64,000 bases of DNA from CAYZHM01 sp964478225 (GTDB lineage: Bacteria > Pseudomonadota > Alphaproteobacteria > Micavibrionales > Micavibrionaceae): positions 14,811 through 78,810 of the forward strand of contig CAYZHM010000008.1 in assembly GCA_964478225.1 (NCBI GenBank). The letters run 5' to 3'. Under the pieces are notes generated by a model. It saw only the letters and a list, made by a program, of their open reading frames with translations, was not told the origin of the DNA and ran no database searches. Made by a program: the position numbers and the translations under genes. Of this stretch, positions 34,503 to 43,779 are shown piece after piece; within the stretch, counting starts at the first letter, position 1, and every line of letters begins with the position of its first letter.

Positions 34503-36809
34503 ATGTACAAGGGTTATGAGAGTGTGACTGCCAAATCAACGTCTCATTCGGAGATTTCTATTGAAATTCATGGCGATAGTGTCCAGGTGGCAGATGCTTC
34601 CTTCATCCGCGATGCGGATTTTACACGTGACGGCATGGATCTCGTGCTTCACGGGCCAGAGGGGAGCGCCCGTATTGAGGGATATTTCGCCGAAGCGGAA
34701 CCCCCTGTTATCTCAGCACCAGACGGTACAACTCTTAGCCCCGCCCTTGTGGATTCCTTCCTGAAATCAGGGTCTGAATACGCGTCATTGGACGGCGCAA
34801 CGGATGAGAGCCCTGTTGGGGCTGTCAGCGAGGTAAGCGGTGAGGTCACAGTGACCCACCTTGATGGCACAAGCGAAATCGCAACGCTCGGCGCACCAAT
34901 TTACGAAGGCGACATTATCGAGACAGCTGGAGCTGGCGCGGTGAACATTACGTTTGTCGATGAAACGCAGTTTGCTGTGTCAGAAAATGCCCGTTTGGCG
35001 ATTGATGAATATGTTTTTGATCCGCAAACCAACGAAGGTTCTACGGATTTCTCTGTTCTGAAGGGGCTTTTCGTATTTACGTCCGGTCTTATTGGTCGCG
35101 AAGATCCGGATGACGTGACCATTGATACACCCATGGGGTCAATCGGTATCCGCGGGACAATTATCGCAGGGAATGTGAATAGCGGCGAAATCACAGTCGT
35201 AGAAGGTGCCATTGTTTTGCGCGACTTTGAAGGCCACCAGGTTGAATTGGCCAGCCAGTTTGAAACAGCTAAATTTAACCCCGTAGGCGGCGGAATTGAC
35301 CATATTGGAGTTCTGGACGCAACAGTTGTGAGTGAGAATTTCTCAAGCGTTGCCAAAGTTTCGGGGGGATTGTTCTCTTCCGTGAATGATGCGGCCAAAG
35401 ATGCGCCGGCAGACGTTCAGAACGCCCCAGAAACACAGCCTGAGCAGCAAAACCAAACAGACGGCAGCGAGCAGCACGGAGAGGTTCTTCAGACTCCTCA
35501 GCAGCCCCTGCCCCCATTAGGATTGCGTCCTGTGATGCAGAGTACCAATCAGGCTGCTCTGAAAACCGTACAAGATTTTAGCCAGGGCTTGCATAATCAA
35601 CTCGCAGGGGTAAATTTTGAATTTCGCGGCGATCCAATTTCGCAAGCTCAGGTTGATATAGGAACAACCCTTATCGAGCGGGATGCAAGATGGGCTGAGA
35701 CCACGCAAGATCCAAACTTGGCTCCACCGCCTGTCTTAGCGCCAACCGGAGCAGCAGCTATCCCTACCAGTATTAACGCGGCGCCAGACAGCTTCTTTAC
35801 CGGGACGTCAAATTTAACCTGGTCGTATGATTTTTCAGCGCAATTCCCTAATCTTCCGGCAAACTACAAATACAGCTTGGTGGGCTATACCGGTTCGACG
35901 GCTGCGAATGGTGCAGCCAGCCAGGGAACACCTTTGGCAATCAGTCTGACGAGCGAAACAGACGGGTTTGATATCATCTTGCGCCATGCGAATGGGGAAG
36001 TTTTTGATACCATCCATTTCAATATTGTAAATGGGAACACCGTATCCACGAGCGGGTCACATACCATTGGCACTGCTGGAAATATAACGTTGTACACTGG
36101 TGTAACCACTCCAACGATAGCAGGAAGTTCCAATACGATATTTTTCGACGGCTCAACAAATCTGACACTTGCTGGCAATGGCAACTTTGTCTATTTAAGT
36201 GATGATGCCACCGGGAACGCCACAGTTAGCGCAACAGCATCTGGCAATAACCTTTTCGGAGGAGCTGTAGCAAATACTATCACATTTGCTGTAAGTAGCC
36301 TTTCGGCTGACGGCAACAAAATTTATGGATTGGCGGGCGATGATACGTTTAAAATTAATGGTTCCACCGCCTTGCTCATGCAAAAACAAAGTGGAACCGA
36401 TACTGATGCCAATAAAATTACGAACACACTGATCAGTGGGGGAACAGACCGCGATGTGTTGCAATTCAATGTTGGCCCTATGCAACACACTGAACTTGAT
36501 TTCTCAAAGATGGAAGCCTTGGGCAACCAAATTCGTGGAATTGAGGAGATTTACACGGTTGGGGGTTCGGGCAATGCCACTGTGGTTTTAACGTTGGAGA
36601 ATATATTTAAAATCACCGATCAAGACCATAAACTCTATTTGAACATGGACGGAACAGACATCGTCAAATTCGACGACAGCAAGGGAACAATGACGCAGAC
36701 CGGCACCACAGGCGGCTACGATGTCTATGAAGGCGATTACAATGGACAACATGTAACCCTTTACGTGGACTCTGACGCTGCCGCAAACGTTGCGAGCGTT
36801 CTGCCATAA
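34503..36809 (+). CDS. FecR-domain surface protein, putative type I secretion substrate
   Basis: The 768-residue acidic protein has no signal peptide. Residues about 105-215 form a FecR domain (ATLGAPIYEGDIIETAGAGAV, TQFAVSENARLAIDEYVFDP, TPMGSIGIRGTIIAG), as found near the start of many RTX adhesins of alphaproteobacteria. A Gln/Pro-rich linker follows, then beta-rich repeats with degenerate calcium-binding units (NKIYGLAGDDTFKI). The C terminus is rich in small and hydrophobic residues, as type I signals are. Its position among RTX and T1SS genes supports export by that system. A rho-independent terminator lies just downstream. Confidence 0.78.
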   Translation: MYKGYESVTAKSTSHSEISIEIHGDSVQVADASFIRDADFTRDGMDLVLHGPEGSARIEGYFAEAEPPVISAPDGTTLSPALVDSFLKSGSEYASLDGATDESPVGAVSEVSGEVTVTHLDGTSEIATLGAPIYEGDIIETAGAGAVNITFVDETQFAVSENARLAIDEYVFDPQTNEGSTDFSVLKGLFVFTSGLIGREDPDDVTIDTPMGSIGIRGTIIAGNVNSGEITVVEGAIVLRDFEGHQVELASQFETAKFNPVGGGIDHIGVLDATVVSENFSSVAKVSGGLFSSVNDAAKDAPADVQNAPETQPEQQNQTDGSEQHGEVLQTPQQPLPPLGLRPVMQSTNQAALKTVQDFSQGLHNQLAGVNFEFRGDPISQAQVDIGTTLIERDARWAETTQDPNLAPPPVLAPTGAAAIPTSINAAPDSFFTGTSNLTWSYDFSAQFPNLPANYKYSLVGYTGSTAANGAASQGTPLAISLTSETDGFDIILRHANGEVFDTIHFNIVNGNTVSTSGSHTIGTAGNITLYTGVTTPTIAGSSNTIFFDGSTNLTLAGNGNFVYLSDDATGNATVSATASGNNLFGGAVANTITFAVSSLSADGNKIYGLAGDDTFKINGSTALLMQKQSGTDTDANKITNTLISGGTDRDVLQFNVGPMQHTELDFSKMEALGNQIRGIEEIYTVGGSGNATVVLTLENIFKITDQDHKLYLNMDGTDIVKFDDSKGTMTQTGTTGGYDVYEGDYNGQHVTLYVDSDAAANVASVLP

Positions 36810-36837
36810 GCCTCAACTAACAAACAATACATTACGC

Positions 36838-36865
36838 AAACCCCGCTCACTTCGGCGGGGTTTTT
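36838..36865 (+). terminator. Rho-independent terminator after the FecR gene
   Basis: Stem CCCCGC (36841-36846) pairs with GCGGGG (36855-36860) around an 8-base loop. The stem is preceded by AAA, which can pair with the start of the TTTTT tail (36861-36865). It lies 28 bases after the stop codon. Confidence 0.85.
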
Positions 36866-37002
36866 ACTTGTGGTTGCAAAAAAGTTTGCATTTTTCCCAT
36901 AAATTCTGTACTCTCCGGCCAGATACTGACCGATAATTAATTTTTCATAATTATTTCAGTAGTTTAGCAAATTCAAGCGTAAGAGTATAAGGATTTAAGA
37001 CT

Positions 37003-38343
37003 ATGACTGTACCCGCTCAACTTTGGTATTGGGACGAAAATAACCAGGCTCTGCAAGAGTTGGATTTCTCTATGATTAACCCTTATACGGGCGAGGAAGT
37101 AGGAATCGACGGAGCCTACTATTATCTTCCTAAAGCATTTCAGGGAAGTGAGGATCCTTCTGACGAGCTGCAAGCTTTTTTAGGCGATGCTATATTTTTG
37201 ACAGGATTGCCGCTAACTTTGGCTTTAACCGTTCCTAATACAGGGCCTCTCGCTTTGTTTTCGGATATTGAGACCTTCACTCTTTTCGGTGAAAGAAACA
37301 TTTTTAATTTTGCACATTCTATAGTTTCTTACGGAGATATTAGAGTGTCCTCTTCTGATGGAGACGACATTATCTGGACAAACATCGGCAATGATACAAT
37401 TTTCGCTGCAGGCGGCAACGACATTATCAACTCCGGCCCAGGCAATGATTATATTTTTGCAGGCGCGGGAGGCGATGAAATCCGCGGTGGAACAGGCATA
37501 GACCTGATTTACGGGGAAGGCAACAACGATACAATCTATTTCAGCGCGGACAACACATGGTCAGCGTTTGGCGCCGGTCAAAACATGACTTTCGCAGCCC
37601 AGAACGCATGGAGCGGCGATATTGTCATGGTCAGCACATCCAACCAGAGCCACGACTATTTTGATGGCGGCTCAGGGCTTGATACGCTTGTTTTGACGGA
37701 TGACAACGATGCGGTGTTCCTGCATGACCCTTATAGCCCGTTCTCCGGCAACCCGAATTCTGCGCGTATCTCTGGGATTGAGAAAATTTTGGCTGGTGAC
37801 GGCAACGACATTATCGACCTGACCTCTACCCTGCTCACATACGAAGACGTCATGCTGTATGGCGAAGATGGAAATGATGTTTTGTGGTCCGGTGCGGGCG
37901 CAGACGATCTTTATGGCGGAAACGGCAATGACTACCTTGATGGCGGCGCAGGCAGCGATCTTTTGGTTGGCGGGGCCGGTGACGATATTATGTATGGTCG
38001 TGATGGCAATGACTTTTTCTTTGTTGGTGAAGGCGCAGACCATATTCATGGAGGCCCCGGCAAAGATACGATCGTTTATGATGTTTTGGACAACAACGTT
38101 GATCATATCTATGGTTTTGAGACCGGCGTTGGCAAAGATGTTCTCAGCATTTACGATATTCTTGAGGGCTACAACCCTGCGACCAAGATCCTCGGCGACT
38201 TTGTGAAGCTTGTTGGTGGTACGGATCTTCAGATCAATGCTGATGGCGATAAGGGCGGAGCATTTACGACCGTTGCAATCTTCGATGCGCCAGTCAACGA
38301 CACACTGCAAACATTGATCAATAACGGCAATCTTATCGTATAG
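37003..38343 (+). CDS. RTX calcium-binding protein, type I secretion substrate
   Basis: The 446-residue protein has no signal peptide. It carries two blocks of glycine- and aspartate-rich RTX nonapeptides (about residues 118-175, such as GNDTIFAAGGNDII; and about 285-350, such as YGEDGNDVL and YGGNGNDYL), the parallel beta-roll that folds on calcium outside the cell. The C-terminal 70 residues end INNGNLIV, the hydrophobic tail of the VCA0849-like type I secretion signal class. An AAGGA ribosome site precedes the ATG by about 10 bases. The first 110 residues are unrecognised and may be the functional head. A strong terminator follows. Confidence 0.88.
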   Translation: MTVPAQLWYWDENNQALQELDFSMINPYTGEEVGIDGAYYYLPKAFQGSEDPSDELQAFLGDAIFLTGLPLTLALTVPNTGPLALFSDIETFTLFGERNIFNFAHSIVSYGDIRVSSSDGDDIIWTNIGNDTIFAAGGNDIINSGPGNDYIFAGAGGDEIRGGTGIDLIYGEGNNDTIYFSADNTWSAFGAGQNMTFAAQNAWSGDIVMVSTSNQSHDYFDGGSGLDTLVLTDDNDAVFLHDPYSPFSGNPNSARISGIEKILAGDGNDIIDLTSTLLTYEDVMLYGEDGNDVLWSGAGADDLYGGNGNDYLDGGAGSDLLVGGAGDDIMYGRDGNDFFFVGEGADHIHGGPGKDTIVYDVLDNNVDHIYGFETGVGKDVLSIYDILEGYNPATKILGDFVKLVGGTDLQINADGDKGGAFTTVAIFDAPVNDTLQTLINNGNLIV

Positions 38344-38362
38344 ATTAGAACCTGATTTCAGC

Positions 38363-38397
38363 CATTAGGGGACTTTTGAAGTCCCCTAATGTTTTTC
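38363..38397 (+). terminator. Strong intrinsic terminator between convergent genes
   Basis: A perfect 13-base stem, CATTAGGGGACTT (38363-38375) with AAGTCCCCTAATG (38379-38391), has a 3-base loop and is followed by TTTTTC on the plus strand. It ends the RTX gene. The same stem could stall transcription from the convergent prepilin-like operon, but the minus-strand side lacks a T-run. Confidence 0.92.
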
Positions 38398-38402
38398 TAA
38401 TT

Positions 38403-40928
38403 CTAGTTTGTCGTCGGTTTGCAATAGCATGAATATATCTGGTTGCCACCGCGCTGGAAGCAGTTCTTTTTAAGCAAGTCGCTTTTATTCTTTCGCTCGC
38501 CGCACGAACATCCAGCTTTATTTCTGTCTCCAACAAAGATCGCTCCTGGTCCAGGGAATTTAGATCCTCCTAGAGAGTTCGTACCAAGCTGCTCCCAGAC
38601 ATAGTCAACATCATCACACCGGCCAATCACTTTGTCAGGGTGATTCTCGTCAATATTAGGCTCAATTGTACATGTCGCCTTATTGGCGCGGTAGTAATCA
38701 ACATTTTCCGTATATGTCATACATTCCTGCTCTTTTGCGCTGGCGTCTGTCCAACATTTGGGTGGCGTACGTTGGGGAACATCTTTCAAACCGCACTCGC
38801 AAGCGCCGCCCTTACCAATATCAACCCAGCCGCAGGTTGCAGAGTTCCATTCTTGCAGTGCATAGGGTTTGTTGCCTTCTACAGGATTGTATCCGGGCTT
38901 GTTGTTCGGCGCGCCTAAGTAATCACAAGTTTTGGTTTGTTTTCTACACGTGCCGGAATATTGGCTTGTGCCTGCCGCGCAAGCAAAGGTATCAGCTGTA
39001 GCCGGCGGCGCACACTTACACTGTGTTGATAAGTCACTTGGGATCTCGTTCCTCGGTGTCGTGCTCAATGTCGGTGTCGTGGAGGGTAATCCTGTGTCCG
39101 GATCAATTTTATAGACACACTCATAGATCTCGTTATAGGTGAACGTCCCATCAAAATATTTGCCAACATCGGTGCCAAAAATGGCTTGGGCATCAACGCA
39201 ATTTGCGTTTTTCTGGACCACTCGTGGGTCACATCCGCAGGCCAGTGGTGTATCAGGAATGTCGATAACTTCAGTCTTGATATCTTGCCCTCCTCCACAC
39301 AAAGTCGTTGTGGTCGTTTTGGTTTGTTTACCCGGGGCGCAAGCGACATCAATGTCTATAAAAGGCGTGAAACTGCACAAGGAGGCCGTTTGTTCGGGTG
39401 TAAGAGGGTTTATAGCTCTCCATGTTCCCCCGGTACATTCCCATGTTTCTTTATAACAGCCCTGCCCGCCTGGCGTGCCAACGGTGGGGCTTGACCAGGA
39501 CAAGTTGTTTCCTAAGCCAGGACGATCAAAATCGGAACCGCCGCAAGGGTTTGGTATGGGGCCGCCGGGGCAACTGCCCGTCGGTATGTCTATACATTTA
39601 ATATTACCGTTTTGTTCAAACCCTATGAAAACTTGGCCTACGCCGCATTTAACTTCCAGCTGCGCAAGAGAGATACATTTAGGACCTGTAGCTTCAATCC
39701 CAACCATGAATTCGTCATCCGGGCATTTCATGCCCCCTCTATCTTCTGGGTCAATAATGGATGTATCTAAAGGATCTCCTGCAAGCACTTTTACATCAAA
39801 ACAATTGGCTCCGTTTTCATCACAAATTTCGTCAACAAAAACTGTCCCATCGTCAGGCTCTGGTCCCTCAGCCCGGATAGCATCCTCTCCGGCGGTCCAC
39901 ACATTTGCGGCATCAGTTGCTGAAGGTCTTGCAGTCACCTCAAGCTCTACCTTTGGATTTTTTGTTCCAACACCGGCCGGGCCTGCGGCCAGATCAATAA
40001 TATCCTCTGTATTCGGAATCTTGGCCCACGTGGGAACTTCATTGCCTGCAAAATACATAATGACGTCATCAAAGTAATTCGGATCGTCTACATCGCTTTT
40101 GAACGCAGAAACAAACACTGCATTCTGATTAACTGGCGGAAAATCGCAATTTTCAGTTTCAGCATTGGCCTTGCAAGGCTCAACGACAATACCGTTTTGG
40201 TTGATGGCGCCCGCTTCATCTTCACCCAAGCTAAGAACAAGGAAAGCAACAGAGTCATTTGGTGTAACCAAGGATGTCGGCGGCGTCGTTGTCGGATCTT
40301 CTACAGAAATGCTGCCTTTTTGAATATTCATGGTGCGTTCATCTGTCATTGTTTTGGTGACGGCGTATAGCAAGCGGTTGCCATATCCATCAATCGCTTG
40401 TTTTTCCTGCATTTGCAGTTCTCTAAAGGGCAGTGCCCCAACAATGACGCGTCTTTGGTCTCCGGTCACACCGGTCGTGGGGTCATTACTTCTTTTGGAT
40501 TGCAGCACACATATTCCATCAGTGCAGTTTCCAAAATCATATTCAGGAATGGTGGTGCCTAAAGGAACAGTTGAACCACTTGGCGGATCGGTGATAGTGC
40601 ACGCGATTGGGTGAGGCCGGCCGTAAAGAGTTTTTGCAGTAGAGCCTGCGGGTCTCGCAACGGTATCATTCTCCCCAACGGTTCTGCTGTAGGTTATAGG
40701 CGCCGGACAAGGAAGATCGCCATTGGCTTGCAAGTAAAGCTGCAAGCGGTTCATGGCATCGTTCACATTGACGTAGGTTGTTTCAATTCTTTTTTCCTTC
40801 TCGTATTGATTATACAGGACAAAAAGCGGCGCTATGAAAACGCCGAGTATGATCAACGAGATCGCGATTTCTACTAAGGTGAACCCCTTACAACTTCCTC
40901 TGAAGTTTAGTGGTGTCTGATGCTTCAT
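38403..40928 (-). CDS. Giant prepilin-like protein with Cys-rich C-terminal region (third gene of operon)
   Basis: The 841-residue protein begins with a short leader and GFTLVEIAISLIILGVFIAP, a type IV prepilin peptidase site (cut after Gly, Glu at +5) with the hydrophobic helix. It is far longer than pseudopilins, which run to about 150-250 residues. After a pilin-like region it has a VGTKNPKVELEV segment shared in type with its operon partners, then from about residue 425 many cysteine pairs (CGVGQVF, CPGGPIPNPCGG, CTGGTW, CKCAPP), suggesting a disulfide-rich surface domain. AGGAGA lies 6 bases before the ATG. Function is unknown; a pilus-tip or minor-pilin adhesin is plausible. Confidence 0.85.
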   Translation of the reverse strand: MKHQTPLNFRGSCKGFTLVEIAISLIILGVFIAPLFVLYNQYEKEKRIETTYVNVNDAMNRLQLYLQANGDLPCPAPITYSRTVGENDTVARPAGSTAKTLYGRPHPIACTITDPPSGSTVPLGTTIPEYDFGNCTDGICVLQSKRSNDPTTGVTGDQRRVIVGALPFRELQMQEKQAIDGYGNRLLYAVTKTMTDERTMNIQKGSISVEDPTTTPPTSLVTPNDSVAFLVLSLGEDEAGAINQNGIVVEPCKANAETENCDFPPVNQNAVFVSAFKSDVDDPNYFDDVIMYFAGNEVPTWAKIPNTEDIIDLAAGPAGVGTKNPKVELEVTARPSATDAANVWTAGEDAIRAEGPEPDDGTVFVDEICDENGANCFDVKVLAGDPLDTSIIDPEDRGGMKCPDDEFMVGIEATGPKCISLAQLEVKCGVGQVFIGFEQNGNIKCIDIPTGSCPGGPIPNPCGGSDFDRPGLGNNLSWSSPTVGTPGGQGCYKETWECTGGTWRAINPLTPEQTASLCSFTPFIDIDVACAPGKQTKTTTTTLCGGGQDIKTEVIDIPDTPLACGCDPRVVQKNANCVDAQAIFGTDVGKYFDGTFTYNEIYECVYKIDPDTGLPSTTPTLSTTPRNEIPSDLSTQCKCAPPATADTFACAAGTSQYSGTCRKQTKTCDYLGAPNNKPGYNPVEGNKPYALQEWNSATCGWVDIGKGGACECGLKDVPQRTPPKCWTDASAKEQECMTYTENVDYYRANKATCTIEPNIDENHPDKVIGRCDDVDYVWEQLGTNSLGGSKFPGPGAIFVGDRNKAGCSCGERKNKSDLLKKNCFQRGGNQIYSCYCKPTTN

Positions 40929-40948
40929 AAGAGTTCTCCTATATATCC

Positions 40949-42325
40949 TTAATTACATTCATTCCCATTTGAACAAAGAATAGTACCATCACCCTTCATT
41001 CCATTGATAAATTCTCCGGCAGGACAACTGCAATTGAGAGGTGCGGGCGGGAATTGAAACGTCTTACATATGGCTTCTGTTTTGAAAGAAGGAGGATTTC
41101 CTGCCTGTTTTATTGTTTTAAAGCCAACCATTACTTCTCCCGGTATACATTTCATAGCAGGGAGATTGCCGGTGAAAGCAGATATTTCAAAGCACCATGT
41201 GGGGTCGTCCAATGTCCCGTTGGCAACATTTGTTTTTGCCTCGCAAATTCTCTTGGCGCGGAGATTTGTATTTCCACGCAGAACAGCTGTTTCACCTGGG
41301 GGAGACACAATATGCAGCTTCTCGTCCGGGAGCTTCCCAGATTCCGGTGTTCCTACAAAAATATTACCTAAGGTGCTGTTTTTAATGCTTCCAGGCTTTG
41401 CTAACCAGTCGGAAGGATCGGACGGATTCCGATAAGTTAAATCTACCCAAATAGAATTATCAATGTTGCGGGTAAAAAGGACATAATCATCATAATAATC
41501 TCCATTCGCTGCTACAGAATATCCCAACGCTTGGACAAAAGACCCGTCAGCATCGCAGTTATCACTATCCATTGCCGTTCCGCAGGGTGATATGAGTTTT
41601 CCTGCCGAAGAAAACGCTCCGTTGGCGTCTGAGCCGTGTGAAATAATCACATGATGTCCATTGTTATTAATTCCCGCCGTCGGTTTTCCTGTTTCATCAA
41701 GGGCGGTTATTACACCGTTACTAAGTTCTTCTTTTTTCCCTAAAACCCCGCCGCCTGTTAGCGAGGCACTTACCGCATATGTAAGCTTATTACCCCACCC
41801 ATCTAAGGTCTTCTCATAAGCCAAATCATCGACCCGAACCTCCACTTCAGCTCCTTGCGCATCCACTTCATCGCGGATAGTTTTGATAGGAATGCCTCCA
41901 ATGAGAATAAGATCGTCAGAGCTATCGCCTGCGCTTACGTTCCCAGAAGAATCAAAGTCGTTCTTACTGTTTGTATCTCGATTTCCTCTGACAACACAAA
42001 ACCCAATAGTTTGATCACAAGTTCCAACTGGCACAGCAGCCACAATCGCTTGAACGTTACAACCAAGGAATTCAAGTCCAAAATTGGCATCCGATATACT
42101 AACTCCCAATGGAGCCGGACAAGGATATCTGTCTTTAATCAAACTGATATTTTCTCCAGAGAGCTCTATGTTCGAGAGTGTTTTAGCGATGATTACTTTT
42201 CTGCGGTATTGGTCATAAATAGTAATGATGGCCACCAGCATTAATGAGCTGATGATAAAAACAAAAACCATCTCCAAAAGAGTGAACCCCTTTTGATCTT
42301 TATTTTTATGGGAGTGAGCAAACAA
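40949..42325 (-). CDS. Large prepilin-like protein (second gene of operon), TTG start
   Basis: I accept the TTG at 42325 as the start because GGAGGT, a near-perfect Shine-Dalgarno, lies 4 bases upstream (42329-42334), inside the end of the previous gene. The 458-residue protein has a 13-residue leader then GFTLLEMVFVFIISSLMLVAIITIY, a type III prepilin signal. The mature part includes NTNLRAKRIC and a late cysteine cluster (CSCPAGEFINGM). It overlaps the upstream gene by 20 bases. It parallels the partial protein at the right end of the window (same position in the second operon). Function is unknown. Confidence 0.85.
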   Translation of the reverse strand: MFAHSHKNKDQKGFTLLEMVFVFIISSLMLVAIITIYDQYRRKVIIAKTLSNIELSGENISLIKDRYPCPAPLGVSISDANFGLEFLGCNVQAIVAAVPVGTCDQTIGFCVVRGNRDTNSKNDFDSSGNVSAGDSSDDLILIGGIPIKTIRDEVDAQGAEVEVRVDDLAYEKTLDGWGNKLTYAVSASLTGGGVLGKKEELSNGVITALDETGKPTAGINNNGHHVIISHGSDANGAFSSAGKLISPCGTAMDSDNCDADGSFVQALGYSVAANGDYYDDYVLFTRNIDNSIWVDLTYRNPSDPSDWLAKPGSIKNSTLGNIFVGTPESGKLPDEKLHIVSPPGETAVLRGNTNLRAKRICEAKTNVANGTLDDPTWCFEISAFTGNLPAMKCIPGEVMVGFKTIKQAGNPPSFKTEAICKTFQFPPAPLNCSCPAGEFINGMKGDGTILCSNGNECN

Positions 42326-43637
42326 TGTGACCTCCGCTAATCCCCGAGGGATATTTTCCGGTTACCGATGTATTACAAGCTGTCGACATGCCATTGAACA
42401 TACTTTGCGTATTTGAATCTTCGCTGTTGATTTGATCTGAGCAGTCCTCGTCAGCGTTAACTATACCTAGCATAGGTTTGGTGCCGCAAGAAACTCCGCC
42501 TCCCGGTTTGTCTGCATCTTCGGATAAGGGTGTGTCTGTTATCACAGCGGGAGATAATACGCCTGGGCCAAACTGATGGGATTTTTTAGATTGATCCAGA
42601 TCATAGCCATTGGGATTACCGGGTTCTACACAATCATCTAAAGAACACAGTCTATGAATTTCTAGTCTCTCAGCAAGAATATTGCCAACAACAGTCAATT
42701 TTGCGAGAGGAAGAGTTCCATCTTCTTCATCGCTCATCAACACAAAGTTGCCTTCTCCAAGCCCACTGAAAATATCGCGTCCATCAACGCTTCTTCGCCA
42801 TCTGTTTCCTTCAACATTGTCGCTATAGACAATCCGATCGTCAAAATAGCGCGGACCTGAAGCCATAGAAATTTGTTCTAGCCAAACATCATCCTTCTCT
42901 TCGGGAGTTCCTTTATCATCTTCGTGATAGTTATTGCTGAAAATGGCGTCACTGTTATCGCAGTTCACAGTCTCATCAAGCCCTGTCTGACACGGAGAGA
43001 TCAATTTTCCATCAATTGAAAAGGCGCCAGCATTATTCTCCCCATGGCTAAGGATGACATAGTGCACATTCTTGTCTATATCTTCATCCAGGGTTCCAGC
43101 CTCTTTATTGACCTGAATAACTCCATATCGATCATCAAATGACGGCTTGGTCATACTTTCACTGATCGCATAAGTAAACTTACCACCGTAAGGACTGATA
43201 ATGAAGAAAGTGGGAAGGCCAAGATCGGCAAAAGGAATATCGCCGATAAAGACGCGGGCGTTTGTTGAAGGATTAAGGGATCCGCTGCCGTCGGGATCAC
43301 GCGCGCCGTTAACAATACAAGGGCCGGGATCACCACTGCTGTCTCCAGTGCAATTCAAGGTAGGTAATTTTTCGTGTCCAAACTCCGGATCTCCAAATGT
43401 GATATCACGCTTCGCCGGATAGGGATAACGCCCATTTCTTTCAACAAACCTTAAAAGAGCATTTTCAATGATTTGTTGGTTTCCCTGAACTTTGTGATAA
43501 TCCATTCTTTTTTTATGAAGGTCGATGATGTGGAGAAGTGGAATCAGTAATAATCCAATAATGAGAAACAATATCGTTACCTCTATCAAAGTCAGCCCGC
43601 GCTGATTTATTTTGGAATTATCTAAAATTTTACACAT
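42306..43637 (-). CDS. Large prepilin-like protein (first gene of operon)
   Basis: The 443-residue protein starts with a leader and GLTLIEVTILFLIIGLLLIPLL, a prepilin peptidase site with the obligatory Glu at +5. The mature domain has RFVERNGRYPYPAK and LVNADEDC-type segments. The stretch LPLAKLTVVGNILAERLEIHRLC matches, in order and type, LAKMDVRGSVIAGKVALDRIC of the plus-strand copy near 63.1 kb. No clear Shine-Dalgarno precedes the ATG. Homologous N-terminal anchors and shared C-terminal architecture show that the three minus-strand genes are one family arranged as an operon. Confidence 0.85.
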   Translation of the reverse strand: MCKILDNSKINQRGLTLIEVTILFLIIGLLLIPLLHIIDLHKKRMDYHKVQGNQQIIENALLRFVERNGRYPYPAKRDITFGDPEFGHEKLPTLNCTGDSSGDPGPCIVNGARDPDGSGSLNPSTNARVFIGDIPFADLGLPTFFIISPYGGKFTYAISESMTKPSFDDRYGVIQVNKEAGTLDEDIDKNVHYVILSHGENNAGAFSIDGKLISPCQTGLDETVNCDNSDAIFSNNYHEDDKGTPEEKDDVWLEQISMASGPRYFDDRIVYSDNVEGNRWRRSVDGRDIFSGLGEGNFVLMSDEEDGTLPLAKLTVVGNILAERLEIHRLCSLDDCVEPGNPNGYDLDQSKKSHQFGPGVLSPAVITDTPLSEDADKPGGGVSCGTKPMLGIVNADEDCSDQINSEDSNTQSMFNGMSTACNTSVTGKYPSGISGGHIVCSLP

Positions 43638-43779
43638 ATTATATATTAATACGTAAAATGATAAGGAAACGTTAATTTGTGAAGGGATACTGGGAGTTAC
43701 GGCAGCATGAATTTGAGCAGAGCTTCGATCTTCCAGTCTATCAAACTTATGGGGTTCTCGCTACGAAAGATTGTAATTT

